Assembly (NCBI GenBank): GCA_910579495.1
Contig: CAJTVD010000006.1
Span: forward strand, 1 to 64,000
Direction of reading: 5' to 3'
DNA from: an uncultured Lachnospiraceae bacterium
GTDB taxonomy: Bacteria; Bacillota; Clostridia; Lachnospirales; Lachnospiraceae
DNA: 64,000 nt
Part shown: one piece after another, positions 43,291-51,672 of the stretch
Position numbering within the stretch: position 1 is the stretch's first letter
Layout: each line of letters opens with the position of its first letter
Program-made: the position numbers and the translations under genes
The notes under the pieces: model-generated
Seen by the model: only the letters and a program-made list of their open reading frames with translations
What the model was told of the DNA's origin: nothing
Database searches by the model: none

Positions 43291-43974
43291 CTATGGGGTG
43301 TGTTTATCTTCCAGGCAATAGCCGATGCCCCGGATGGTTTTGATATTCAGGTGGCTGCCAACACCTTTTAAGCGCCTTCTGAGAAAATGGATATAGTTAT
43401 CCAGGTTGCCGTCCTCCACATCACTGTCCGGCCCCCATACTTTCAGGAGAAGGAGGTTCCTGGACAGGGTCTGGTTTTTCCTGCGCAGGAAGGTTTCCAG
43501 AAGGGCGGCTTCCCGTTTGGACAGGGTGCAGCTCCCCTCAGGCCCTGTAAGGCGGCATTCGCGGGTGTGCCATTTGATATCTGCTACTGGCAGGATATCA
43601 TCGTTGTTCATGCCCGAGGGACGCCTGGTGATACAGCGGATCCTGGCAAGCAGTTCTTCAATGGCAAAGGGCTTGACCAGATAATCGTCGGCTCCTGCAT
43701 CAAGGCCTGTTACCCTATCTGATATGGCCCCAAGGGCTGTAAGCAAAATAATGGGGGTGGTAATCCCCTTTTTGCGCAATGAGGAAACCACCTGGGAGCC
43801 TTCCATTCCGGGAAGCATCCGGTCCAGTAGAATGATATCGTAGATATTCTGTTCCCCATAAAAGCAGGCTTCTTCACCATCAAAACAGGGATCGACGGTA
43901 AAGCCTTCCAACTCCAGTTGGATGGTAAGGGTCTGGTTAAGCTGTTCATCATCTTCTGCAAGTAATATTCTCAT
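43291..43974 (-). CDS. OmpR-family response regulator
   Basis: A 227-residue regulator. The receiver has AEDDEQ (6-11), phospho-acceptor Asp51 in IILLDRMLPGMEGSQV, and the YLVKPF lysine motif. The C-terminal winged helix includes SKREAALLETFLRRKNQTLSRNLLLLKVWG and DNYIHFLRRRLKGVG. The ATG at 43974 is preferred over the frame start at 43995 by the conserved MRILLAEDD start. Its partner kinase is encoded directly downstream. Targets are unknown; twin direct-repeat promoters at 55.6 and 56.2 kb are possible OmpR-family targets but are not tied to this gene. Confidence 0.94.
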   Translation of the reverse strand: MRILLAEDDEQLNQTLTIQLELEGFTVDPCFDGEEACFYGEQNIYDIILLDRMLPGMEGSQVVSSLRKKGITTPIILLTALGAISDRVTGLDAGADDYLVKPFAIEELLARIRCITRRPSGMNNDDILPVADIKWHTRECRLTGPEGSCTLSKREAALLETFLRRKNQTLSRNLLLLKVWGPDSDVEDGNLDNYIHFLRRRLKGVGSHLNIKTIRGIGYCLEDKHTP

Positions 43975-44101
43975 AGTCTCATCCTTTTTTAGCATTATAA
44001 TTCATTGTAACATGAATTTCTAAAAAAATCCTCCCATATGTTGTGATAAATTATTTATAATTGGATATTTTTTGCAATAGGAAAAATCAGGTAGGGCATG
44101 A

Positions 44102-44156
44102 TTGACATAAAACTCTTTTTATGCTAATCTGTACTTGCCGTACAATAACGGTAAGT
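44102..44156 (+). promoter_or_regulatory. Promoter and candidate operator of the orphan YtrA-type gene
   Basis: TTGACA (44102-44107), a 17-bp spacer and TAATCT (44125-44130) form a strong promoter. Directly downstream lies an inverted repeat with 9-bp arms (ACTTGCCGT / ACGGTAAGT, one mismatch) at 44133-44156, covering the expected transcription start. The layout equals that of the GntR promoter at 1.1 kb and suggests autorepression. Confidence 0.7.
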
Positions 44157-44304
44157 CACATGCCGATGGAAGGAATACAAATTAAGGGCGGCACACTTGG
44201 ATTTTGTATTAATTATGCCCATGATAAATCAGCAGCCAGCCTATGGATATGGTATTATCAGCAAATTAGAAAGGCAGAAACCGCTGGGGAAAGGGACGCA
44301 AATA

Positions 44305-44682
44305 ATGAATATTGTTATATCCAACCAATTTGGAATACCGATTTATGAGCAAATCAAAGAACAAATCAAAACATCAATTTTGACAGGTGAATTACCTGAA
44401 AACGCGCCACTTCCTTCCCTTCGCCAGCTTGCCCGTGATTTGCAGGTAAGTTTGGTAACTACTACCAGGGCATACAGTGAATTAGAGCTGGAAGGGTTCG
44501 TCCAGACAATGCCCGGAAAAGGTGTGTATGTAAAGAAAATCAATGAAGCTTTGGTCCGTGATAAATATTTGAAGGAGGCTGAAGCCGCCTTAACTGCTGC
44601 TGCCCAGCGGGGAAAGCTGGCTGGCTTATCAGTAAGCGACCTGCATGGAATGCTGGATACGATTGAGAGGGCAATAAAATGA
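44305..44682 (+). CDS. GntR family regulator, YtrA subfamily (orphan)
   Basis: A 125-residue repressor starting MNIVISNQFGIPIYEQIKEQ, with the GntR winged helix (ENAPLPSLRQLARDLQVSLVTTTRAYSELELEGFVQTMPGKGVYV) and a short helical tail. The ATG at 44305 is set by the conserved YtrA N-terminus; the frame is open upstream to 44197. Relatives are followed by ABC transporter genes, but here a terminator follows within 70 bases, so the transporter has been lost or lies elsewhere. It is about 40 percent identical by eye to the regulator at 699-1070. Confidence 0.9.
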   Translation: MNIVISNQFGIPIYEQIKEQIKTSILTGELPENAPLPSLRQLARDLQVSLVTTTRAYSELELEGFVQTMPGKGVYVKKINEALVRDKYLKEAEAALTAAAQRGKLAGLSVSDLHGMLDTIERAIK

Positions 44683-44713
44683 ACAATGCGATTTGCTGAT
44701 GTGGTTGTTCTGG

Positions 44714-44747
44714 CGGCGGTTTTGAGGAATCAAAGCCGCCGTTTTTT
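44714..44747 (+). terminator. Intrinsic terminator after the YtrA-type gene
   Basis: A 12-bp stem (CGGCGG... / ...CCGCCG, one G-U pair) with a short loop is followed by six T. It ends the GntR transcript and reaches the stop codon of the convergent glycosyltransferase gene. Confidence 0.9.
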
Positions 44748-45895
44748 CAAATGGGACGGCTGAATATCTGCGCCAGGCGGCTGGGATAGGTAAAGCGCTC
44801 CCGTACCTTTTGGTACCCATTTCGGGCGATTTTCTCACGCAGGCCATCCCTTTTCAGGTAAAAATCCATTTTTTCCAGGGCATCTTCAATACTTTCATAT
44901 AAAATGGCATCTTTGCCGTCTTCAAATAATTCTGCAAGTTCCGGCTGGTAATTGGACAGCAGTGCACCTCGGCATCCCATAATATCCAAGGCCCGTAAAG
45001 GGATCCCTGTGTGTATATCTTTTAATGTAATATTCAGGTTAAGTTTACTGTGGCGGAATACGAAAGGCATTTGCTGGTAATATTTCAGCGGCCCATAATT
45101 GGCAGGCATTCCTTCCGGCAGTGGTTTGGGATAAGTAAACAGCCGTGTGTCAAAGCGCCTGTTAGCCTGCCTTAAAAGTTCGGTACGTTCTTTGTGGGTG
45201 ATTTCTCTTGCAAGGGCATGGGAAAGCCCCTGCTTAGTAAGGGCCGTTGTCCTTTGGCCTAATTTCTGGTAAGAATGGTTCAGGCTTTCTAAAACCTTAT
45301 CAGAAATCAGGCTTTCTATAAAATAGTATCCATACACAAGCATTTGTGCCTGGAGGAGCCCTTCTAAATACCCTTTGTCATAGTCCCTGGCAGGGGAGAG
45401 CAGGGTTTCCAGGGGGGAATCATATAACTGCCCGACAAAAGAAATCCCGCAGCAGTAATCCTGGGTGGGGACAGGGTGCTTAAGCAGCCCATCCAGCCTG
45501 CCAACATTCACTGCCAAAGGGAGATGGTGCACATTCTGGAAGCCTTTGCCCTGGTAAGCAATTGCCTCTGACCGGTCAAATAAATAAATTTGGTTCATCT
45601 CATAAGGGAAATAATCCTGAAGCCTTTCATCCAGAGGGCTGTCATATGACCATGAGATATATTTTATATGGCATCGCTGGCACACCCTGGCAGCCAGCGG
45701 GAAAAAATTAATGCTGAACATCAGGTCATAGGCAGTTTCTGTTAAACACTGCTCCAGGCGTTCCTCAAAAAAGAGATCCTCATAGCGGTCTTTAAAATGA
45801 TAATAAATCGTCTGGCAGGAATGTCCCATATCCCTGAGGGCGACAAGAATATCCCAATATATATATGAACCCGAATCAAAAAGTAATATTTTCAT
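44747..45895 (-). CDS. CgeB-like glycosyltransferase
   Basis: A 382-residue protein with a DUF3880-like N-terminus (MKILLFDSGSYIYWDILVALRDMGH; YISWSYDSPLDER) and a C-terminal CgeB/GT1-type domain (SKLNLNITLKDIHTGIPLRALDIMGCRGALLSNYQPELAELFEDGKD). It is expected to transfer a sugar from a nucleotide donor. It is the last gene of the flagellin cluster, overlapping the preceding GT2-like gene by about 20 bases. The same two domains occur fused in the 625-residue protein at 49066-50943, so this pair is its split paralogue. The ATG at 45895 is preferred over a GTG at 45904. Flagellin is the probable acceptor, from context. Confidence 0.85.
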   Translation of the reverse strand: MKILLFDSGSYIYWDILVALRDMGHSCQTIYYHFKDRYEDLFFEERLEQCLTETAYDLMFSINFFPLAARVCQRCHIKYISWSYDSPLDERLQDYFPYEMNQIYLFDRSEAIAYQGKGFQNVHHLPLAVNVGRLDGLLKHPVPTQDYCCGISFVGQLYDSPLETLLSPARDYDKGYLEGLLQAQMLVYGYYFIESLISDKVLESLNHSYQKLGQRTTALTKQGLSHALAREITHKERTELLRQANRRFDTRLFTYPKPLPEGMPANYGPLKYYQQMPFVFRHSKLNLNITLKDIHTGIPLRALDIMGCRGALLSNYQPELAELFEDGKDAILYESIEDALEKMDFYLKRDGLREKIARNGYQKVRERFTYPSRLAQIFSRPI

Positions 45896-46622
45896 GGCGG
45901 CCACCCCTTTCTTGGCTGTACAGTTCTATAATCTGCCGGTAATCCTTTCCCAGGATGTTTTGGTACTTTTTCAAAAATATTTGGCGGTATTTGTCATATT
46001 GGCTTAAATCCGGCAGGCCTCCATCGTCATGGAGGCACCAGGGATTCCTTTGCATGGGAATGGCAATTTTGTAGCCCCTTTTAAGGAATTCTATACATTG
46101 GAAGGCATCATAAAAATCAAAGCCGTCCAGTTCGGTGGTGTTCCAGGGAAGGTCATAAGCGGTGGCCATGAAAAAGCCGTCTGCCACTGCTGCATACCTG
46201 TATTTGTCTGAATGGACCGAGTATTGATATTTCTGGTAATCCACATAAGGCTTTTCCGGTTCTTTTTGGTAGAGGGCGCCAAGGCGCTCCATGTGCCACA
46301 TGATTCCGTCATAGGCGATTGCCTCATAGCCTACCATTCCGATCATCCCGATCCCCTCATGGGATGAAAAGATGGAGAGGATATCTGCCAGGATGCGCCT
46401 GTTCAGGATAAATACATCCTGATGCAGGTAAATCTTGTACTTGGCATCTGACTGCTCCATGGCGCCCTGGTAGGCTGAGGTGATGGACTCTGCCCCTGTT
46501 ACCGTAATAAAGTCCGTACTATAGCCCTCCGGTATGGCCAGGTGCTGGATATAATGGAGACATTCCTCCAGATAGGCAGGGTTATTTGTACATATAATAA
46601 AACAAAATTTTTTGTTATTCAT
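45876..46622 (-). CDS. GT2-like glycosyltransferase
   Basis: A 248-residue GT-A-type glycosyltransferase-like protein: FCFIICTNNPAYLEECLHYI (about 6-25), ITVTGAESITSAYQGAM, the donor-binding acidic site in KIYLHQDVFILNRR (about 82-95), and a late GFDFYDAFQCIEFLKRGYKI block. It overlaps its neighbours by 8 bases upstream and about 20 downstream, so it is tightly coupled. The N-terminal domain of the 625-residue protein at 49066-50943 is closely similar throughout. It probably acts with the adjacent CgeB-like protein in flagellin glycosylation. Confidence 0.85.
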   Translation of the reverse strand: MNNKKFCFIICTNNPAYLEECLHYIQHLAIPEGYSTDFITVTGAESITSAYQGAMEQSDAKYKIYLHQDVFILNRRILADILSIFSSHEGIGMIGMVGYEAIAYDGIMWHMERLGALYQKEPEKPYVDYQKYQYSVHSDKYRYAAVADGFFMATAYDLPWNTTELDGFDFYDAFQCIEFLKRGYKIAIPMQRNPWCLHDDGGLPDLSQYDKYRQIFLKKYQNILGKDYRQIIELYSQERGGRHENITF

Positions 46623-47661
46623 ATTGGGGCTCTCTTCCTACAGACTCTTTCAGCTTCCCATAAAGGCTTTTCTCATTTTCGCCCCAGGAAGACCAGTACA
46701 GTGTTTCCAGTGCCTGGTACATATCCATGCCGGAAAGCGCCAGTTCGCTTTGCAGGGCTAAATGGATGGCAAAAGGGGATAGATTGGCAGAGCGCAAAAA
46801 TTGCCCTGCCTCTGTTTTGGATTTTTCAGACAGGCTGAAATGTAGGCGGCGCAGGGCAAATAGCGTGATTAAATATTTTTCCAGCAGCGCCTCTTTGCTT
46901 TCACAGCCCAAGCAGAACGGGGGCAGATGGTAGGATGTCTCTAAATAAATTATGGACAGTATCCTGTAGAGCCTGCGGGCTTCTGCTTTATACTCCCATG
47001 CCAATTTCCCTTTTCCGGATTCAATATAAGGAATCAGGGAAAGCAGGGAGGGGATGTCATTGCTTGCCAATGCGTTATTGGCTACCTGGCCAATATGGCG
47101 CAGGGCGGAAAGGGTTTCTTTTTGGTCAAGCTTTAACTGCTGAAAATAAAATTCTGCCTCTAAATCCAAAGAAAGCTGGAGGGGCAGCCCGCATTTCCTG
47201 GCTGTCCTGTAGATTATGGCAGCCATTTTCCTTGCATTTTCCCTGGCGCTATCTTCGGTGCCGCCTTCCTGCCAGCCGTTAATTTTTTCCAGATAAGGCA
47301 AATCCGGATATTTTTCCAGCAGCCCATCCATATATGCCTGGCCTATGCAATAAAAAAACATGGAGATGCTCAACGGGCCTGCCAGAAATCTTTCATTTCT
47401 GAGGTTTTGCCCTAACAAAAAGTGGACAAATTTGGTGTCCCACAAATTATAGGAAATGCCGCCTGTGAGGGTAGTAAACTCAAATCCGGACAGGTTGACA
47501 GTGACCACCATTTGGGCACCGGACCACTGGTGCTTTTGCAGGTTGCCAGCACTGAGGGTATCATGTTCTATAAGGTTTGGGCATCCGGATGTTAATAATT
47601 GCTTTAAGTCCTGTAGAAGATCCGGGAAAATATCCCCTTCTGTCAATAATAATATTTTCAT
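46615..47661 (-). CDS. Unknown protein of the flagellin glycosylation cluster
   Basis: A 348-residue soluble protein with no signal peptide or membrane segment. The first 120 residues (MKILLLTEGDIFPDLLQDLK; MVVTVNLSGFEFTTLTGGIS) are alpha/beta and recall the N-terminal half of DUF3880/CgeB-like transferases. The remainder is helical, with a TPR-like feel (about 160-340). No catalytic motif is recognised. It sits between the GT-methyltransferase fusion and the GT2-like gene and overlaps the latter by 8 bases. It could be an inactive transferase partner or a scaffold; the function is unknown. Confidence 0.7.
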   Translation of the reverse strand: MKILLLTEGDIFPDLLQDLKQLLTSGCPNLIEHDTLSAGNLQKHQWSGAQMVVTVNLSGFEFTTLTGGISYNLWDTKFVHFLLGQNLRNERFLAGPLSISMFFYCIGQAYMDGLLEKYPDLPYLEKINGWQEGGTEDSARENARKMAAIIYRTARKCGLPLQLSLDLEAEFYFQQLKLDQKETLSALRHIGQVANNALASNDIPSLLSLIPYIESGKGKLAWEYKAEARRLYRILSIIYLETSYHLPPFCLGCESKEALLEKYLITLFALRRLHFSLSEKSKTEAGQFLRSANLSPFAIHLALQSELALSGMDMYQALETLYWSSWGENEKSLYGKLKESVGREPQYE

Positions 47662-47697
47662 ATCAGATTGTTCTCCGCAATAGTACGCCCTGGGATA

Positions 47698-49038
47698 TCA
47701 TTGGCCTTTGGGCTTTGCCACTACCAGGTATTGAAAGGCCAGATAGAAAAAGGATTCACTTGAGCCGATTTGCTTTAATTGCTCTACAAACCGGCTGTCT
47801 TCCTCTGGCATATTTGGGACTGATGTATATGTACAGAAAGTGATTTCATAGCCAGCCCTATTGAACATTCTGACGATTTCGTTATAAGTGAAAAAGTGAA
47901 TATGTGTCCTGTCAAGCAGGCCCATGTCCTGATAAGTGAAGTCGCCATTAAGCAGTGATTTCAGCACAGTATAATGCATCAGGTTTGGGATTGAGGCAAC
48001 AATTTTGCCGCCGTGCTTAAGAAGATGCCTGCAATAGCCCACAACCTTTTCAGGATCCCTTAAATGTTCCAGGATATCTCCGAATAAAATATAATCAAAC
48101 GACTGGCCGGAATATGGCAGGCAGCATTCTTCCACATTAGCTGATAGGACCTGGCAAAATCCAGAGGCAATAGCCGCAGAGGTGGGATTAATTTCAACCC
48201 CATATAACCGGGCTTTTGGAAATAGGTTTTTGATTCTCACCAGATTGGCGCCGCAGTCACATCCAATCTCTAATACTGTAAATGCCTCATCCCTTTGCCT
48301 TTGGATAGCATGGACCAGATTTTCGTTAGGGGCAGTATTGAAGTAGTTCATGCCCCATTTTTCCCTTAAAGTATTGTTATCCTGGTTTTCCGTAAGGAAA
48401 GCGGCATAATAATTAACAGATGGGGTGATTTCATAAGTAAAAATATTCTGGGCATATACGAAATTCCACTTTTGGGACAATCCCCTGAAGGAGTAGTCCA
48501 GCATTACGGTATCTGGTAAGGATAAGGCCTCATCCATTGGCCCGATTTGGTCAATAAATTTACGGGCAAAAAACACACACTGGTATGGTAATTTCATCGC
48601 CGTTTGCACCTTGGGCTCAAAGGCTGTGTCTATGGGCGTTTCCAGCACTTTCAGAAGATCTGTCTTTTGGGGAAAGGCTGCGGCATAATCTACCGGGATG
48701 ACAGCGCCAATATTTTCCTGGCTATTGCTGATTTCTTCTAATTTCTGGATACAGTTTCCCAGGCAGAGGATATTCCCATTGAGGACCATGATATTTTCGG
48801 TGGATGAAAATTCCTTTATTGCAGTGTTCATAATGCAGGCATAGTTTTCCAGTTTTTCCGCACATATGTAGTTATAGTCATTCTGCCCCATGGCCCATGC
48901 CCTGATATGGCTGTCGAACCCCATATCAATAATAATGATATCCTCATTGGATATGCCGGAAATTGTCCTTAAGTAATTCAGGTTTAATTGAAGGGCTTCC
49001 ATGTTCTGGTATATGGTTAAAAAGATTTTTGTTTCCAT
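47698..49038 (-). CDS. Glycosyltransferase-methyltransferase fusion
   Basis: A 446-residue two-domain protein. Residues 1-230 resemble a GT2-like transferase (KIFLTIYQNMEALQLNLNYL; IMVLNGNILCL as donor region; GPMDEAL). Residues about 235-446 form a Rossmann SAM-dependent methyltransferase with motif I VLEIGCDCGANLV, motif II YGVEINPTSAAIA, the YILFGDILEHLRDPEKV segment and IVASIPNLMH. It could add a sugar to flagellin and methylate it, a known way of modifying flagellar glycans. GGAGC precedes the ATG. The donor-site acidic pair of the GT half is not clearly preserved, so the transferase half may be degenerate. Confidence 0.82.
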   Translation of the reverse strand: METKIFLTIYQNMEALQLNLNYLRTISGISNEDIIIIDMGFDSHIRAWAMGQNDYNYICAEKLENYACIMNTAIKEFSSTENIMVLNGNILCLGNCIQKLEEISNSQENIGAVIPVDYAAAFPQKTDLLKVLETPIDTAFEPKVQTAMKLPYQCVFFARKFIDQIGPMDEALSLPDTVMLDYSFRGLSQKWNFVYAQNIFTYEITPSVNYYAAFLTENQDNNTLREKWGMNYFNTAPNENLVHAIQRQRDEAFTVLEIGCDCGANLVRIKNLFPKARLYGVEINPTSAAIASGFCQVLSANVEECCLPYSGQSFDYILFGDILEHLRDPEKVVGYCRHLLKHGGKIVASIPNLMHYTVLKSLLNGDFTYQDMGLLDRTHIHFFTYNEIVRMFNRAGYEITFCTYTSVPNMPEEDSRFVEQLKQIGSSESFFYLAFQYLVVAKPKGQ

Positions 49039-49065
49039 AAATTGCTCCTATATGCCGGGCTGTTT

Positions 49066-50943
49066 TTATAGTGGGCTACATTCTTCTTCCATGATGAAAT
49101 CCAGTGCCTGCCTGAGCCTGGCTTTTAAAGAATGATGATCTTTTATCCGTTTGTAGCCATTGATTGCAACCGTTAACCGTTCTTTTTCATGGGTGAGGTA
49201 ATAGGCTATTTTGTCTTCTAACTCTTCAAGGTTATGATATACTTCCAAATCCTTCCCTACCTCAAAATACTCATCCAGCTCGGGCTGGTAATTGGTCAGG
49301 CAAAAGCCGCCTACTGCCAGAATATCCCACACTCTCTGGGGAATTCCGCTTTCAATGCTCCTTGATGTAATATTAAGATTGATTTTACTAAGATGGAATA
49401 CCTTGGGCATCTCGCTCCCATAGTCCAGCCAGGGCTTTACGGTTAAATCCTTTAATATTTCTTTTGCAGAATCATCGGCATATACAACGATATGGAACCT
49501 CTCTTCCAGTGCTTTTAAGAGATGTATCCTTTCTGTTTCGTTGCATTTTCTTGCCAGTTTCATGCTTTCGCAGAAAAAACGTTTATTAACATTCCAGGCT
49601 TTCCAGGTATCTTCCTGCTGTTTCGATGCCATATAGCTGATTAATTCTTCCGATGCCTTGTCAAAAATAGTGGTTGACGTATTCCATGTACAGTCCATTT
49701 GCCGGATCAAGGATTCCGCCTCTTCTAAAAAGCTTTTGCTGTTATCATCAAAAATTTGTTCAAAGCCGCGGTTATTGTATAAGCGGCCAACAAAGGATAT
49801 ATCACAGGAATATTTCTTTTCATCCCTTTTGCCGATATGTACAGCGCCGAAATTATCAATTTCCGGGGCTAACGGAAGATAGAATAAATGTTTAAGGCCC
49901 AGGAGGCTTAAGCGTCCATATTGTTTTCTGTCAAACACGCTGATATAATTCATTTCATTCAGTGCTTCTTTACTATATAGATCCATTAAAGGAGAGTCAT
50001 AAACCCATGCATAATAGGGGATGTGGGAATTTTGGCAGGCATTGGATACTTCCCGGCAAAAGTCATAAGTTACTGCAAGGTCATAATGCCCTTCTTCCAG
50101 CTCTTCCTCTAATAACTCTTGCACTTCCAGGTTTAAGCCAACAGTGTTTCCTAGGGAGACTTCCGTATTTGATATATCCACCCTATGGCCTAACTGCACA
50201 AGGGCAAAAGGGATTCCGATTAACTGTATTTGTTTGCTGTGGAGGAACAGTATTCTCTTTTGGGCCTTTTTGGAGAATGCTATTTCAGGATATTCCTTTA
50301 GCAGGGTCTCCCGGTACATATTATAATTCCATAATGACAGGCAGCCGGAAGAATGGATTACCAACTCTGTTTTTTGTGAGGGGACTACGATTTTATAACC
50401 AGCCCTTCGGAATTCCATGCATTGGGATACATCATAAAAGTCAAAGCCGTGAAAAATATCTTCACGCCAGGGCAGGTCGTATTGCGTGGCCATTAAAAAA
50501 CCATCAACGGCTTCAACTTCTTTTATGCCTTTCTTCAGGCGTTGCAGGTTAGCTTTTGCCCCCTTTTCTACAAGTTCTTCTAAACGGTAGAATCCTCCGC
50601 ACCGCTGTTCATGCCACATGACACCATCCTTGGATAAAGTTTCTGCCCCTACCATTCCCAGCATGCCGATTGCCTTGTCCTTTTTAAATATTTTTAATAG
50701 GCGGTCGAGAAAATGATATTCTATGATGAAGGTATCCTGGTGGAGATAAATTTTATACTTTGCATCAGATGTTCTCATAGCTTCGTTATAGCCTGATGCC
50801 ATAGAAACGGCATCTGTCACAGTGATCACTTCTGTTTGGTAGCCTTCCGGAATGTGTAAAAGATTTATATACATCAAACATTCCTGAAGCTGCAGTTCAT
50901 CATTGGTACATATAATAAAAGAAATTTTATTTTTATCTGCCAT
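49066..50943 (-). CDS. Bifunctional glycosyltransferase (GT2-like plus CgeB-like)
   Basis: A 625-residue protein. Residues 1-235 form a GT2-like domain (ISFIICTNDELQLQECLMYI; KIYLHQDTFIIEYHF). Residues about 240-625 form a DUF3880/CgeB-like domain (YYAWVYDSPLMDLYSKEAL; FVGRLYNNRGFEQIF; SKINLNITSRSIESGIPQRVWDILAVGGFCLTNYQPELDEYFEVGKDLEVY). It corresponds end to end to the products of 45876-46622 and 44747-45895. It overlaps the preceding gene by 11 bases. A processive or two-step glycan transfer to flagellin is plausible from location. Confidence 0.86.
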   Translation of the reverse strand: MADKNKISFIICTNDELQLQECLMYINLLHIPEGYQTEVITVTDAVSMASGYNEAMRTSDAKYKIYLHQDTFIIEYHFLDRLLKIFKKDKAIGMLGMVGAETLSKDGVMWHEQRCGGFYRLEELVEKGAKANLQRLKKGIKEVEAVDGFLMATQYDLPWREDIFHGFDFYDVSQCMEFRRAGYKIVVPSQKTELVIHSSGCLSLWNYNMYRETLLKEYPEIAFSKKAQKRILFLHSKQIQLIGIPFALVQLGHRVDISNTEVSLGNTVGLNLEVQELLEEELEEGHYDLAVTYDFCREVSNACQNSHIPYYAWVYDSPLMDLYSKEALNEMNYISVFDRKQYGRLSLLGLKHLFYLPLAPEIDNFGAVHIGKRDEKKYSCDISFVGRLYNNRGFEQIFDDNSKSFLEEAESLIRQMDCTWNTSTTIFDKASEELISYMASKQQEDTWKAWNVNKRFFCESMKLARKCNETERIHLLKALEERFHIVVYADDSAKEILKDLTVKPWLDYGSEMPKVFHLSKINLNITSRSIESGIPQRVWDILAVGGFCLTNYQPELDEYFEVGKDLEVYHNLEELEDKIAYYLTHEKERLTVAINGYKRIKDHHSLKARLRQALDFIMEEECSPL

Positions 50944-51604
50944 TTTTCGCCACCTGTTGTAATTCCGCAGCCAACTCTTTGGCCTGCTCTGTTGGACTTT
51001 CTATTTTTAACAGATTTTCCAAAGCCCTTTCCCATTGCATCCCATCTAGCCAGAGGCCAGCTTCTTCCAGCAGCAGCTGCTCATTTCCGGGAAAGGTTTT
51101 ATTTGCGTATTGTAAAAGCAAAAGGGTATTGAGAATCTCTCCCTTCTGTCTCAGGCGCTGGGCTATAGACAGAAGGTTTTCTTCCTTTCTTGAGGTTTCC
51201 GATACAATAATTTTTCCGATTGCCAGGCCGCTTATATGTTCTTGTACCAGCCATTCCAGGGCTTGGCCAATATAGGCATCAGGGACAGCGTTTTCTATCC
51301 GCAGGCCGCAATATAGGATTTTCAGGTATTTCTGTTCCACATCCCTGAGACTGGAAATCCCGCTGAAGATGTCCGTTTCTATTCCCAGGTTAGATAAATC
51401 CTTTTTTTCTTCCAGCCAAATATTAAAAAAAAGGTCAAGTTCGGCAAGCTGGTTATCTAAACACTTTAGTTTGGAATAAAATTTTTCCCCGGCCAAATAA
51501 AGCATGAGATGCTTGATTGCCTTAAAATCAGTTCCTTTTTTTAACTGTTGGCCAATTTCTGCCTTTAGCCGTAATAGCTCCTGGCATTGTTCTTTAAGCT
51601 TCAT
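50933..51604 (-). CDS. Helical protein of unknown function beside flagellin
   Basis: A 223-residue, strongly alpha-helical, charged protein without signal or membrane segments. The C-terminal part (LLSIAQRLRQKGEILNTLLLLQYANKTFPGNEQLLLEEAGLWLDGMQWERALENLL) reads like TPR repeats. GGAGG precedes the ATG. It is the first gene after flagellin and its terminator, and overlaps the bifunctional transferase gene. A role as an adaptor or chaperone for flagellin modification is a guess from position; the family is not recognised. Confidence 0.7.
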   Translation of the reverse strand: MKLKEQCQELLRLKAEIGQQLKKGTDFKAIKHLMLYLAGEKFYSKLKCLDNQLAELDLFFNIWLEEKKDLSNLGIETDIFSGISSLRDVEQKYLKILYCGLRIENAVPDAYIGQALEWLVQEHISGLAIGKIIVSETSRKEENLLSIAQRLRQKGEILNTLLLLQYANKTFPGNEQLLLEEAGLWLDGMQWERALENLLKIESPTEQAKELAAELQQVAKNGR

Positions 51605-51615
51605 AAATCCTCCAG

Positions 51616-51651
51616 GGAAAAAGGGGCTGGTAAAAGCCAGCCCCCTTTTTA
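51616..51651 (-). terminator. Intrinsic terminator after flagellin
   Basis: On the minus strand a 12-13-bp stem (AAAAAGGGGGCTGGC / CCAGCCCC) with a 6-base loop and a T-run follows the flagellin stop by about 20 bases. It would make the abundant flagellin transcript monocistronic or bicistronic with csrA, with only partial readthrough into the glycosylation genes. Confidence 0.9.
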
Positions 51652-51672
51652 TTGGTAGTTTTGTAATTCTGA

